64,000 bases of DNA from an uncultured Lachnospiraceae bacterium (GTDB lineage Bacteria > Bacillota > Clostridia > Lachnospirales > Lachnospiraceae): NCBI GenBank assembly GCA_947175035.1, contig CAMWLG010000008.1, positions 1-64,000 on the forward strand. The letters are read 5' to 3'. This document shows, in pieces, positions 37,234-47,068 of this stretch (positions are counted from its first letter, which is position 1; every line of letters begins with the position of its first letter). The notes beneath the pieces were generated by a model. That model worked only from the letters and a program-made list of their open reading frames with translations, had not been told where the DNA came from and did no database searches. Made by a program: the position numbers and the translations under genes.

Positions 37234-37821
37234 CTACTTTCCCAGCCTGCCAATCCTCGGGAACAGCTTTGAAAGCACCAGATAAATCAGACCTCCCAGC
37301 ATACCGCCTGCAAAGTTCAATATCACATCGTCAACATCCACGGTCCTGCCGATAAACAATTGGACAAATTCAATACAAACCGGAAGCGCCAGAGACATAA
37401 ACGCCAAATGTAAAAAGGATTGATATTTCTTCCACAGAAGAGGCAGCCCCAGGCCCCAAGGCAGGAACATCACGATATTTCCCACAATATTGATCATGAT
37501 TCCTCTCCAGCCGGGGGAGTATTTGATAAATGCCCGAATGGTGTGAAAAGGAACAAAATTAATCCCTACTCCGCTTTGCAGCCGTTCTTTTGCTTGGCGG
37601 AAAAAACTTTTCTGCTGCCAAATATTGATTCCGTTTTCAAACGTCAATGCCAACAATCCGATCATGAACAGCACGAATAGAGCAAGGATGATCTCTCTTG
37701 CCCTATTCTTATCGCCTGTTTTTTGATCCAGCCATGACACCCTCCCCACGCTATAGAGGGGCAGGAAACATAGCATAATCCACACTAACTTTGCGACTCC
37801 GCTTGACACTGTCGTCGTCAT
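37234..37821 (-). CDS. VanZ family protein
   Basis: NIVGNIVMFLPWGLGLPLLW...CIEFVQLFIGRTVDVDDVILNFAGGMLGGLIYL; start reassigned to 37821, ATGA overlap with trmL. Confidence 0.9.
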   Translation of the reverse strand: MTTTVSSGVAKLVWIMLCFLPLYSVGRVSWLDQKTGDKNRAREIILALFVLFMIGLLALTFENGINIWQQKSFFRQAKERLQSGVGINFVPFHTIRAFIKYSPGWRGIMINIVGNIVMFLPWGLGLPLLWKKYQSFLHLAFMSLALPVCIEFVQLFIGRTVDVDDVILNFAGGMLGGLIYLVLSKLFPRIGRLGK

Positions 37822-38330
37822 GTCGGTTCTTCCCCCCAATGTAATCGGTGAAGCTCCCCCTCACGCTGCATACTGCCAAATTCGTTCTGTCTGAGCGCCT
37901 CATAGAGCACAATCGCCACGGCATTAGACAAATTCAGGGAACGGATCTCAGGCAGCATGGGGATGCGAATACAATCCTCTTCATGTTCCACCAGAATCTC
38001 CTCCGGAATCCCCGCGCTCTCCTTGCCAAACATAATAAAATCATCCGGGCCAAACTTTACCTCGGAATAAACACGTTTCGCCTTGGTGGTTGCCATCCAC
38101 AACCGGGCTCCCCCATGACTCTTAAAGGTTTCTTGAAATTCCGCAAAATTCACATAACGGGACACATCCAGCTTCTCCCAATAATCCATGCCCGCCCGCT
38201 TAATCTCCTTCTCATTCAGCCGAAATCCCAAAGGCTCAATGAGATGGAGAGACGTTCCCGTCGCCACACAGGTTCGCCCGATATTACCGGTATTCGCCGG
38301 AATCTCCGGCTGATGTAATACAATATGCAT
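37818..38330 (-). CDS. trmL: tRNA (cytidine(34)-2'-O)-methyltransferase
   Basis: MHIVLHQPEIPANTGNIGRTCVATGTSLHLIEPLGF...FGKESAGIPEEIL...IPMLPEIRSLNLSNAVAIVLYEALRQ. Confidence 0.95.
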   Translation of the reverse strand: MHIVLHQPEIPANTGNIGRTCVATGTSLHLIEPLGFRLNEKEIKRAGMDYWEKLDVSRYVNFAEFQETFKSHGGARLWMATTKAKRVYSEVKFGPDDFIMFGKESAGIPEEILVEHEEDCIRIPMLPEIRSLNLSNAVAIVLYEALRQNEFGSMQREGELHRLHWGEEPT

Positions 38331-38331
38331 A

Positions 38332-39501
38332 TCACTTCTCCGCTCGGAGCTTCTTCACAAACCGCTCCAATCTTCCAATGGCAACCTTCAGATTCTCCAA
38401 AGAATATGCATAAGAAATCCTTAAATATCCTTCACCGCAATCACCGAAGGCTGTACCCGGCACCACTGCCACCTTCTCCTCCTCCAAGAATCTTGTGGCA
38501 AACTCCTCACTGGTCATGCCAAACTCCTTGATACAGGGAAATACATAGAACGCTCCATAGGGCTCAAAACATTCCAACCCCATCTCCCTAAATGCATTCA
38601 TCAAATACCTTCTGCGCTGATTGTAGGCAAGACGCATCTCCTCGATATCTCCGTCACCGTTTTTCAGGGCCTCCACAGCCGCATATTGACTGGTGGTGGG
38701 AGCACACATGATCGCAAATTGATGGATCTTCGTCATCTGTGCAATCACTTCTGCAGGCCCACAGGCATAGCCCAATCTCCACCCTGTCATGGCATAAGCC
38801 TTGGAAAATCCATTGATGACAATCGTTCTCTCCTGCATGCCGGGGAGACTTGCAATGGACACATGCTTTTCCTTATAGGACAATTCCGCATAAATCTCAT
38901 CAGACATGACAAATATGTCATGTTTTATGATCACTTCGGCGATCGCTTCCAAATCCTTCCGTTCCATAATCGCGCCGGTAGGATTGTTGGGAAAGGGCAG
39001 AATCAATATCTTGGTCTTATCCGTGATAGCCTCCTCAAGCTCGGCGGCGGTAAGGCGAAAATCATTCTCCTCCTTCAGATTGATGATCACGGGTTTTGCC
39101 CCCGCAAGAATCGCACAGGGCTCGTAGGACACATAGCTGGGTTGAGGAATCAACACTTCTTCCCCGGGATTGATCATTGCGCGAAGCCCGATATCAATCG
39201 CCTCAGAACCTCCCACGGTGATCAACACCTCTTTTGCCCAATCATACCCGATATCATATTTGCGCTTCATATAATTGCAAATCTCCTGACGCAGCTCCTT
39301 CAAACCCGCGTTAGAAGTATAAAAAGTGCGCCCTTTCTCCAAAGAATAGATTCCTTCGTCCCGGATATGCCAAGGGGTATCAAAGTCCGGTTCACCCACA
39401 CCCAGGGAAATCGCGTCTTTCATCTCACTCACAATATCAAAAAACTTCCTGATGCCCGAAGGCTTAATCTCAACTATTTTGTCTGCTAATGGGTTTCTCA
39501 T
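38332..39501 (-). CDS. PLP-dependent class I/II aminotransferase
   Basis: SLGVGEPDFDTPWHI, ILPFPNNPTGAIM, VINGFSKAYAMTGWRLGY. Confidence 0.95.
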   Translation of the reverse strand: MRNPLADKIVEIKPSGIRKFFDIVSEMKDAISLGVGEPDFDTPWHIRDEGIYSLEKGRTFYTSNAGLKELRQEICNYMKRKYDIGYDWAKEVLITVGGSEAIDIGLRAMINPGEEVLIPQPSYVSYEPCAILAGAKPVIINLKEENDFRLTAAELEEAITDKTKILILPFPNNPTGAIMERKDLEAIAEVIIKHDIFVMSDEIYAELSYKEKHVSIASLPGMQERTIVINGFSKAYAMTGWRLGYACGPAEVIAQMTKIHQFAIMCAPTTSQYAAVEALKNGDGDIEEMRLAYNQRRRYLMNAFREMGLECFEPYGAFYVFPCIKEFGMTSEEFATRFLEEEKVAVVPGTAFGDCGEGYLRISYAYSLENLKVAIGRLERFVKKLRAEK

Positions 39502-39980
39502 GGCGTAATCATCTCTCTTTCATCTTCCGGCTTCTGCATGAAAATCGTGCCGTGGTCTTTGTATTTTTTCAAAATAAAATGTGTAGCGGTGGAAAGCACG
39601 GGCTCCAAGGGGGCAAGCTTATCGGAGACAAAGGAAGAAACCTCTCTCAAAGTCTTTCCCTCCAAGATCACCATCAAATCAAATCCGCCGGAAATCAGAT
39701 ATACGCTTCGCACCTCGGGATACTTATAAATGCGCTCCGCCACATTGTCAAAGCCCTGTCCCCGCTGGGGAGTCACACGAACCTCGATCAACGCGGTCAC
39801 TTTATCCAGTGAAGTTTTCTCCCAGTTGATCAATGTGTGATAACCACAGATAACTCCCTCGTCCTGCAGGGCCTGCATCTCATTCACCACGTCGATCTCC
39901 TGTACTCCCAGGATCACCGCCAATTCCTTCAAATCAATACGACTGTTTTTCTCAATAATTGCTAATAATTCTTCTCTCAT
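39498..39980 (-). CDS. Lrp/AsnC family regulator
   Basis: IEKNSRIDLKELAVILGVQEIDVVNEMQALQDEGVICGYHTLINWEK; YLISGGFDLMVILEGKTL. Confidence 0.92.
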   Translation of the reverse strand: MREELLAIIEKNSRIDLKELAVILGVQEIDVVNEMQALQDEGVICGYHTLINWEKTSLDKVTALIEVRVTPQRGQGFDNVAERIYKYPEVRSVYLISGGFDLMVILEGKTLREVSSFVSDKLAPLEPVLSTATHFILKKYKDHGTIFMQKPEDEREMITP

Positions 39981-39982
39981 TT

Positions 39983-40978
39983 TTATTCTCCATTTCTATA
40001 ATAAATACTATCCTCATGGGGGCGGTCCAGATAGCGCACCTCCCCATCATTGAGAATCAACCTGTCATTGCTGTCTGTGATTTTACCCACGACTACCGCA
40101 GGAATTCCCTCTTGCTCCAGCGCGCCCACCAATTTGTCGCCATCCTTACATGTCATCAAAAGACACCCTCCTGACAAAAGCTCATATGGGTTGATATCAC
40201 AGTGATTACAGATTTCCACTGTCTCCTGCCTTATGGGCAGCTTCTTCAAATCTATGGTCAGTCCAACGCCTGCTCCCTCTGCCAGCTCCCAAAGGGCGGC
40301 CAATATCCCTCCCTCGGAAACATTGTGCATCGCGCACACGTTGGACTTCAAGGCGACTGCTGCCTCCGGTATTGTGGATAGATAATGGTCAAAGCCTGCT
40401 GCCGATTCGATAAACCATGCGGGGTAGCGCGTCAGAAGGCTTTCCTTGTAACGACTCGCCAGAATCGCCGTGCCCTCCAACCCTATCCATTTGCTCACCA
40501 CAATCTCCTGCTCAGGCGCCGCCGCTTTGACAGTATGGTACGAGACTCTCTCCACTGCCCTGCCGTATGCCGTCACTGTCACCAAAGCTTCCTTCACCGC
40601 CGCGGTGACGCTTCCCTGAGCCTGGGCAATCTGTATCCGCTGTTCCCCACAAAAATGCTCCGCCTCCACCATGGCTCCCTTTAAGACATCCTCCTCCTCA
40701 TCCAAGGGCAACAGAAAAGTCAAGGCAACCGCCACGATTTCGGCATCCCTTGCCGCCATAATATTCACACATCTCTGCAAAATGGGAGTCACAGGCAAAG
40801 TTCCCTCCTGTGAACAGGAAACCATGACACCATTTTCAAATGAAAAAATGGCGCAGTCTTCCCCCAGACCTGCGCCACTGATAATTTCCTCTCGTTTTGT
40901 TTTTATCTGTTGTAATATCGAACGCTGATACACATTCTCTGATACTTTACCTTTTTTCATGAATATTTCCACCTTCAT
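39983..40978 (-). CDS. AIR synthase-related (HypE/PurM fold) protein
   Basis: SGAGLGEDCAIFSFENGVMVSC...VCAMHNVSEGGILAALWELAEGAGVGLTIDL...YELLSGGCLLMTC. Confidence 0.82.
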   Translation of the reverse strand: MKVEIFMKKGKVSENVYQRSILQQIKTKREEIISGAGLGEDCAIFSFENGVMVSCSQEGTLPVTPILQRCVNIMAARDAEIVAVALTFLLPLDEEEDVLKGAMVEAEHFCGEQRIQIAQAQGSVTAAVKEALVTVTAYGRAVERVSYHTVKAAAPEQEIVVSKWIGLEGTAILASRYKESLLTRYPAWFIESAAGFDHYLSTIPEAAVALKSNVCAMHNVSEGGILAALWELAEGAGVGLTIDLKKLPIRQETVEICNHCDINPYELLSGGCLLMTCKDGDKLVGALEQEGIPAVVVGKITDSNDRLILNDGEVRYLDRPHEDSIYYRNGE

Positions 40979-40986
40979 GAAGATCT

Positions 40987-42450
40987 TTATTCCTCCGGTG
41001 CTGGTGCAGGCGCGGTAAGCATGGCAATCACATTTTTCACATGGTCGATACTGCCGGTTCCAATGGCCGCCATAATCTCGTTATAGGCATTGGGGTCTGC
41101 GGTGGCAGTTCCGACGGTTGCACTTCTGGGTGACATTTTATAGCTGCTGCTGTTGATCTTCTCACGACTCACCTCAACGCCATCCTCCGTGACAATCTTC
41201 CATAGCTGCGCCTTATAACCTGTATGGGCGCTCTCTGTGACAATGCTTCCAAGGGGTCTGGAAGCGTCCGCATAAATCGCGTCTGTCTGCGGATTGATCA
41301 CCTCCAACACCTCGCTCTCATACTTTACCTCACGATTGGCATTGCGGGTCTCTTTGCCATAAATATTAAATGTGATTTTCTTATCTTTTACAAATCCCTC
41401 TATGTAAATCGGATAATCCAGATTATTCACAAATCTAAAATCTTTGCCTGCGCTCTCGGCAATGGCGGCATCTGCGGAAGGATCCACATAGGCTACAATC
41501 ATAGAATGATTATGCCGCTCCGTCACCTCCAACTCTGACTTGAGCACCGCATTATATAATGTGGTGGATACCTGACAGATTCCGCCTCCCAGACTGTCTA
41601 CAACCTTGCCATTTAAATAAGAACCCGCCATATAGTAACCATTTGCTTCGCTAAAAGGTGATACCACCTCATAGGTGGAGAATTCTTCGCCGGGATACAG
41701 GGTAGTGCCGTTGATCAAATGACACCCATTTTCCACATTGGCGCTTCTGGAGGCACCGGATGTGCGGTAAGAAGTAGTAAAACCTCCCAACAAGTCTGTC
41801 ACATTCGCCAGTTCCTCAGCGCTTCCCAGCGGCTCATCCACAGTAATCTCCAAAGGGATACGACAAGGCTGATGATCCCAATCCCCTGTCAAATAATCAT
41901 AAATCTTGTCAATAGAGGCCTCAATGTCCAGTATAGCGCCTTCCACACCCTCTACTACCTCAAACTGCCCCTCCTCATTTCTGCTCAAAGAGACATTAAC
42001 CGCCTTCTTGTCATATTTGACACATTTTTCAGCTAACACCGTGTCAATGGTAGCCACATCAAAATCAAGCTCTATGGGAAAAATATAATTCTCATGCAAT
42101 AAATTTTCCAAGATTTTATAACGCTCAATAATATTTCCCTTCCTGCCAAGCTGCACCGCCTCCTCGGGCAGCTCCGTGTTGACCCATGTCATTCCCAGAT
42201 CTCCGGCTGTGATCAACACCTCCCGACCCCCGGCGACCTCCAAAGTAATCTCTGTAGATTTCAGATTCTCCACATAGAACTCCACCGCCGCTCTGGCCTC
42301 CGTCACTGTCTTGCCGGACAGATCAATCTCCCTTGCATAAACACCCTGATTGATCGTATCTGTCCCCGCCGCCTGTACCTCTACACTGAAAGTGAGCACC
42401 AACGCTATTCCAATCAACACGGTTTTTCCCATTTTCCAGAATTTCTTCAT
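40987..42450 (-). CDS. VanW family protein with N-terminal PG_binding_4-like region
   Basis: GEEFSTYEVVSPFSEANGYYMAGSYLNGKVVDSLGGGICQVSTTLYNAVLKSELEVTERHNHSMIVAYVDPSADAAIA; signal peptide; start 42450 behind aggaggtg. Confidence 0.93.
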   Translation of the reverse strand: MKKFWKMGKTVLIGIALVLTFSVEVQAAGTDTINQGVYAREIDLSGKTVTEARAAVEFYVENLKSTEITLEVAGGREVLITAGDLGMTWVNTELPEEAVQLGRKGNIIERYKILENLLHENYIFPIELDFDVATIDTVLAEKCVKYDKKAVNVSLSRNEEGQFEVVEGVEGAILDIEASIDKIYDYLTGDWDHQPCRIPLEITVDEPLGSAEELANVTDLLGGFTTSYRTSGASRSANVENGCHLINGTTLYPGEEFSTYEVVSPFSEANGYYMAGSYLNGKVVDSLGGGICQVSTTLYNAVLKSELEVTERHNHSMIVAYVDPSADAAIAESAGKDFRFVNNLDYPIYIEGFVKDKKITFNIYGKETRNANREVKYESEVLEVINPQTDAIYADASRPLGSIVTESAHTGYKAQLWKIVTEDGVEVSREKINSSSYKMSPRSATVGTATADPNAYNEIMAAIGTGSIDHVKNVIAMLTAPAPAPEE

Positions 42451-42674
42451 AGCCAACACCTCCTTGTGCCAAATCGAATAATCTCTAAATTGAATTGAAT
42501 TACTGCACAAAGTATGCTAAAGTGGGAATTACCATAGCAATCACAAGCAGGATCACTATCACTGCAGCCATCCTTTGCTTTGTCTTTTTGTTATGCATAT
42601 TAAACATAATGACTCCTCATTTCTCACATGTAAAAAAATTTATTTTTAAAAATCAATCTGAAAGGATATTATAT

Positions 42675-43322
42675 ATGAAATACTTTATTTTGGCAAGTTT
42701 TATTACGATGGATTTGAAATACTATATTTTAGCAAGTTTAGTGATATTTACCATGGTAATCGGACACAACCTTCGCAAAAGCCAGAGAGTCAGGGAAAAA
42801 CAGGAATTGAGCTTCTGGGAGCGGGAGCGGCTGTCGAACCAGGTGCGCCGCAAACCGCTGGACGATTTGGATTACATTAAAATCCCGCTGGACAGCCTGC
42901 CCATGCAGCTGTTAAACGAGGATGAGAAGGTTGCCGACATCCAGCGCATTATGAATGAATTATCCACAGAGCCCATCGTAAATCTTACCGGCTATACAAA
43001 CACAGATCTAAAATTAGAATACGGAACTGCCAATATTACCTATCTGATGAAATACGATCAGAACTATACCGTTCTGGCAGGCGCATTGCAACAGTGGGCA
43101 GATATTTTATACCAAAAGGACTATCTCGAGGAAACGCGTCAAGTCCTTGAATTTGCCGTGAGCACTCATACAGATGTGAGCCGCAGCTACACTATGCTGG
43201 CTGATATCTATGAGAAACAAGGCCATCCTGAGTTGATCCCGCATCTGACAGAGACCGCTGAAACCCTCAATTCCCTGAATAAAGAGGTGATTCTGCGCCA
43301 TTTGTCAGAGCGCCGCTCTTAA
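42675..43322 (+). CDS. Membrane-anchored TPR-like protein, unknown function
   Basis: N-terminal hydrophobic anchor; helical C-terminus LEETRQVLEFAVSTHTDVSRSYTMLADIYEKQGHPELI; gaaagga RBS; longest ORF from 42495. Confidence 0.7.
   Translation: MKYFILASFITMDLKYYILASLVIFTMVIGHNLRKSQRVREKQELSFWERERLSNQVRRKPLDDLDYIKIPLDSLPMQLLNEDEKVADIQRIMNELSTEPIVNLTGYTNTDLKLEYGTANITYLMKYDQNYTVLAGALQQWADILYQKDYLEETRQVLEFAVSTHTDVSRSYTMLADIYEKQGHPELIPHLTETAETLNSLNKEVILRHLSERRS
42676..42753 (+). repeat. 39-bp diverged tandem duplication at the gene start
   Basis: tgaaatactttattttggcaagtttta and tgaaatactatattttagcaagtttag offset by 39 nt (42676 vs 42715). Confidence 0.75.
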
Positions 43323-44034
43323 TCCTGTCTATCCAACGGCTTGCCTCGCTTCGGGTCAGTCTCTCTATCTCTACATTCATAACTATTTTATGCTGCTCAA
43401 GCAGACGATATAACTGTTCTTTTTGTGCTTTTGTGGCAGGGGTATCCCGCTTGATCTGAAAATGCAGGGGTGATGGAAGGAATAAATGACCCGCACCACC
43501 CTCCTGCGCCTCCTTTTCATAAAAAAGCTCCACAAGCTTATGATACAGAAAATGTGTGGCTCTCGCATCCTCCAACGCCCTGTGCGCATGATGCTCAATC
43601 TGATAATATTGACAAAGGTAATCCAAACTGCGATGCTCCAAATCCGTCAGATATTTACGGGCGATTTTCAGGGTGTCTATAGCATTTTTTTCAAAAGACA
43701 ATTTCTTGTCCACCGCGGCTTTCTTTAAAAAAGAATAATCAAACAAAATACTATGCCCCAAAAGTGGTAAATCCCCGAGGAAATCTATCACCGTGGGCAG
43801 AATGTCCTCAATGTACGGCGCCGACTGCAGCTGCTCGTCCCGAATGCCTGTCAACTGCACAATGTGCTCGTCCAATGCTCTGGCAGGATTGACAAAGGTT
43901 GAAAAAGTTTCCGTAATCCGCCCGTCTATCACCTTGAGAGCACCGATCTCAATGATTTTATCCTGCTTGGGATGCAAACCAGTGGTCTCCAAATCTATGC
44001 TGATGTAAGTGTCCACGATAGGGGTTGTTGACAT
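43267..44034 (-). CDS. 3'-5' exonuclease, DnaQ/PolC epsilon-like
   Basis: TYISIDLETTGLHPKQDKIIEIGALKV, LPLLGHSILFDYSFLKKAA, HHAHRALEDARATHFLYHKLVEL. Confidence 0.93.
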   Translation of the reverse strand: MSTTPIVDTYISIDLETTGLHPKQDKIIEIGALKVIDGRITETFSTFVNPARALDEHIVQLTGIRDEQLQSAPYIEDILPTVIDFLGDLPLLGHSILFDYSFLKKAAVDKKLSFEKNAIDTLKIARKYLTDLEHRSLDYLCQYYQIEHHAHRALEDARATHFLYHKLVELFYEKEAQEGGAGHLFLPSPLHFQIKRDTPATKAQKEQLYRLLEQHKIVMNVEIERLTRSEASRWIDRIKSGALTNGAESPLYSGN

Positions 44035-44050
44035 TTCAGTGATTTCCTTC

Positions 44051-45859
44051 CTAACTGTTACTATGGATGAGGGTTGTCCCTGCCTCATAGGTCAGAGGAT
44101 TGCGGGCATTGTAATCAAAAAGGATATAATCCGGCATGTTGCCCGCCAGAGCTTCCGCCTGTAATTCTTCAAATGTAAAATGATGATAAGCCTTCATCCT
44201 TTCTCTATCCCACACAGGGTAGAAAAAGGGCTCCAAATGCGTCATCTTACTCATTTGCTTCCAATCATAAGCCTCGTATGACGGCAGATAGACCCGATTT
44301 TGCTCCTCTGTCTGATAGAACTCCCGAATCCTTTGTCTGGCAGAAGCGTCTATATCCATGGCAAATTCGGGACGGCTCTTTGGCTTTTCCCGCAAAAACA
44401 TGTCATATGTCAACAGTTCCTGATAGATTTTTCTATAGGCATTGTCATATCGCAGCGCAAACGCAAGCAACACATGATAACGATAGACTCTGGCGGGGCT
44501 TTGATTAAAAAACCCCTGCTCCCTGTAGAAGTCCGCAAGAGCCTCATACATGGCAAAGGGGCTTTCAAATGCCTGCTCCAAGAAGGACAGCGTGTGAACA
44601 AACTGACCACTATTGTAATATTGTTCCACCATCTCCTCGATTCCCTTTAAACGCAGTACATCTTTATAAGAAAGCCACTTAGTGTAGAGCACTTCATATG
44701 GCGGCTTGGAAAGATGGCAAATGCCAAATTCATCCGCTCTCTCTGCTATGGGGGAGCCCTTTAATACTTTCAGGAAGCCAAGCTGAAGCTGCTCCGGATT
44801 CATGGCATAGACACGATTAAAGGAATTCCCAAAGCTCTCGTAATCCTCATAGGGAAGTCCGGCAATCAGGTCAAGATGCAGGTGAACATTCTGTCTCTTG
44901 TGAATGGCAGCGACAACTGCTTCTAATTTCTCTATATCTGCCCTCCGATTGACCGCCTCCAGCGTCTTAGGATTGACGGACTGCACTCCAATCTCCAACT
45001 GCGCTAAACCCGGCCGCATTCGACCCAGCAGTGCGATCTCCTCCTCCTGTAGAATATCGGCAGAAATCTCAAAATGAAAATTTGTGACGCCATTGTCATG
45101 TTCTTGGATATATTGCCAAATCGCTTTCGTATGTCCGTGATCGCAGTTGAAGGTTCTGTCCACGAATTTGACCTGTTTTACCCGATTGTCCAGAAAAAAC
45201 TGCAATTCCTTTTTCACAACATCCATATCCCGCAGGCGCACCTGTCTGTCAACAGAGGACAGACAATAACTGCAGCGATAGGGACATCCCCTGCTGGTCT
45301 CATAATAGATAATCCGATTGGCAAACTGTTCCGTGTGGTCATAAAGAAAGGGCAGCGCAGTCAAATGAATCAGCTCCCTGACAGGCGTATAGCCGTCCGG
45401 AAGACACAACCCGGGGATATCCGACAGATTTTGCACGTTATAAGCCTTTGTCCCGTTTATCTTCGACTGTGCCACATACCACTGTAACAGTTCCTTGAAG
45501 GTAGCCTCCCCTTCTCCCACCATAATGCCCTTCACATGGGGAAACTGTTCCAAAATCTCTAGCCCATTATATGTCACCTCCGGCCCGCCCAGCCAAAGAT
45601 CCGTGTGGGGTAAAAGCTTAGGACATTCCTGGAGCAGCTCCTGAATTATATTCCAGTTCCAGATATAACAGGAAAACCCGACAACGTCGGGTTCCCTCAT
45701 ATAAATATCCGCCAAAATATCCTGTATCTGTTGATTGATGGTATACTCCACCAGTTCAATATAAGGCGTCAGCTCGTCCCCCGCATACGCCCGCAGGCTG
45801 TATATCGCCGGATTGGAATGAATGTATTTTGCGTTGACCGCCACAAGTAAAAATTTCAT
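44051..45859 (-). CDS. B12-binding domain radical SAM protein (DUF4080-type C-terminus)
   Basis: CPYRCSYCLSS radical SAM cluster motif, N-terminal VGFSCYIWNWNIIQELLQECPKLLPHTDLWLGGPEVT cobalamin-like domain. Confidence 0.92.
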   Translation of the reverse strand: MKFLLVAVNAKYIHSNPAIYSLRAYAGDELTPYIELVEYTINQQIQDILADIYMREPDVVGFSCYIWNWNIIQELLQECPKLLPHTDLWLGGPEVTYNGLEILEQFPHVKGIMVGEGEATFKELLQWYVAQSKINGTKAYNVQNLSDIPGLCLPDGYTPVRELIHLTALPFLYDHTEQFANRIIYYETSRGCPYRCSYCLSSVDRQVRLRDMDVVKKELQFFLDNRVKQVKFVDRTFNCDHGHTKAIWQYIQEHDNGVTNFHFEISADILQEEEIALLGRMRPGLAQLEIGVQSVNPKTLEAVNRRADIEKLEAVVAAIHKRQNVHLHLDLIAGLPYEDYESFGNSFNRVYAMNPEQLQLGFLKVLKGSPIAERADEFGICHLSKPPYEVLYTKWLSYKDVLRLKGIEEMVEQYYNSGQFVHTLSFLEQAFESPFAMYEALADFYREQGFFNQSPARVYRYHVLLAFALRYDNAYRKIYQELLTYDMFLREKPKSRPEFAMDIDASARQRIREFYQTEEQNRVYLPSYEAYDWKQMSKMTHLEPFFYPVWDRERMKAYHHFTFEELQAEALAGNMPDYILFDYNARNPLTYEAGTTLIHSNS

Positions 45860-46242
45860 AAGACATCCCCGTCTCTTTTCTCCAAGACCTGTCGAATCCG
45901 TCTCTTTAAATCCGCCCCGTCAAAGGGTTTGACAATATAATCCACGATGCCCAGACGATTACCCTGCTGTGCCACGTCCTCGTCATTGGCGGCGGTCAGA
46001 AAGATTACTGGCAATGTTTGTCCGTTGTCCAGCTTGCGGATCTCTTCTAAAGTCTGTATGCCATCCATATCTGGCATCTGAACATCTAAAAGCATTAAAT
46101 CCGCCTGTGCACGGCTCAAATATTTGATCGCTCTTGCACCCGCAATCATTGGTATCACATCATACTCGTCCTCAAGCGTCTGCTCAATCGTCGCCAAATT
46201 CACCGCATTGTCATCCACTGCCAATATTATAGCTTTTTCCAT
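45856..46242 (-). CDS. Response regulator, receiver-only
   Basis: ILAVDDNAVNLATIEQTLEDEYDV, LMLLDVQMPDMDGIQTLEEIRK, VIFLTAANDEDV, IVDYIVKPFDGADL; no output domain. Confidence 0.94.
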   Translation of the reverse strand: MEKAIILAVDDNAVNLATIEQTLEDEYDVIPMIAGARAIKYLSRAQADLMLLDVQMPDMDGIQTLEEIRKLDNGQTLPVIFLTAANDEDVAQQGNRLGIVDYIVKPFDGADLKRRIRQVLEKRDGDVL

Positions 46243-46264
46243 AAATCCCCATACCTTTCCACTG

Positions 46265-46900
46265 TCATCCCAAATCCTGTATTAAAGCCTCCAAAATATC
46301 CTCCGCCTCGCTATGCTCATACATTTTTAACAATACCTGCACCTGTTCCAGCCGTGCCCGAACCTCCTCGGGGATGGCATGATCCAGCAGCCCCTCCACA
46401 CTTTTTGCGGCATCCTTTGCCTTGAAGGAGGAAAGTTTTTGATATGCTTCCTCAATCCCTGCAAGCATCCCGGCTGTCTCGATGGGAGCCAGCTCCTTTA
46501 CCTCTTTCTCCGCAAACTGTCCGAATTTCTGCTGTTCCAGCACGCGTTTGATCTCTTCCAGACAATTGTTGTAACATGTAAACAGAGCTTCCTCGTTCTC
46601 CCTGATGTATGTAATATCCGAAGCCTTGCCCGCCATCTCATGCTGTTTTGCAAGCGCTGACAACTTATTCGCACCAATATTGGCGGCGGCTCCCTTCAAA
46701 CCATGTACCTCAATGGCATATCGTTCCATGTCCTGTTTATCAATCAATTCCTTTAAGAGTCCCGCCCTCTTCATGCCATCCGTGTAAAACAGATCTATCA
46801 ATTCCAGATAAACCTCTATACCGCCCTGTTGCATTACCGAAGACACTACATCCACGTCGGTCATAAATAATTTGATCAAATCCGCTTCCACTGTAATCAT
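46265..46900 (-). CDS. HPt domain protein
   Basis: MERYAIEVHGLKGAAANIGANKLSALAKQHEMAGK HPt histidine motif. Confidence 0.87.
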   Translation of the reverse strand: MITVEADLIKLFMTDVDVVSSVMQQGGIEVYLELIDLFYTDGMKRAGLLKELIDKQDMERYAIEVHGLKGAAANIGANKLSALAKQHEMAGKASDITYIRENEEALFTCYNNCLEEIKRVLEQQKFGQFAEKEVKELAPIETAGMLAGIEEAYQKLSSFKAKDAAKSVEGLLDHAIPEEVRARLEQVQVLLKMYEHSEAEDILEALIQDLG

Positions 46901-47068
46901 CTCCCTCTTTCGGATAATGCAATCATATCATACTTTGTATTTATTTGCCAATATAATCTGTCTGAAACAATTGAAAGAAGATTCAGAACATGATATATTG
47001 ACTGAATAAAGGCAATGGCTTTAATTATGAAAACCATCAATCATGAACCGAAAGGAAGATTATGAAAT

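Noticed and set aside
38686-39489. Plus-strand 267-aa ORF opposite the aminotransferase
   Set aside because: Antisense shadow ORF of a strongly recognised aminotransferase.
42815-42835. GGAGCGGGAGCGG resembling the core of the structured elements
   Set aside because: Lies within codons WERERLS of the TPR-like gene; flanking sequence lacks GTCCGTTACGT and the pairing arms.
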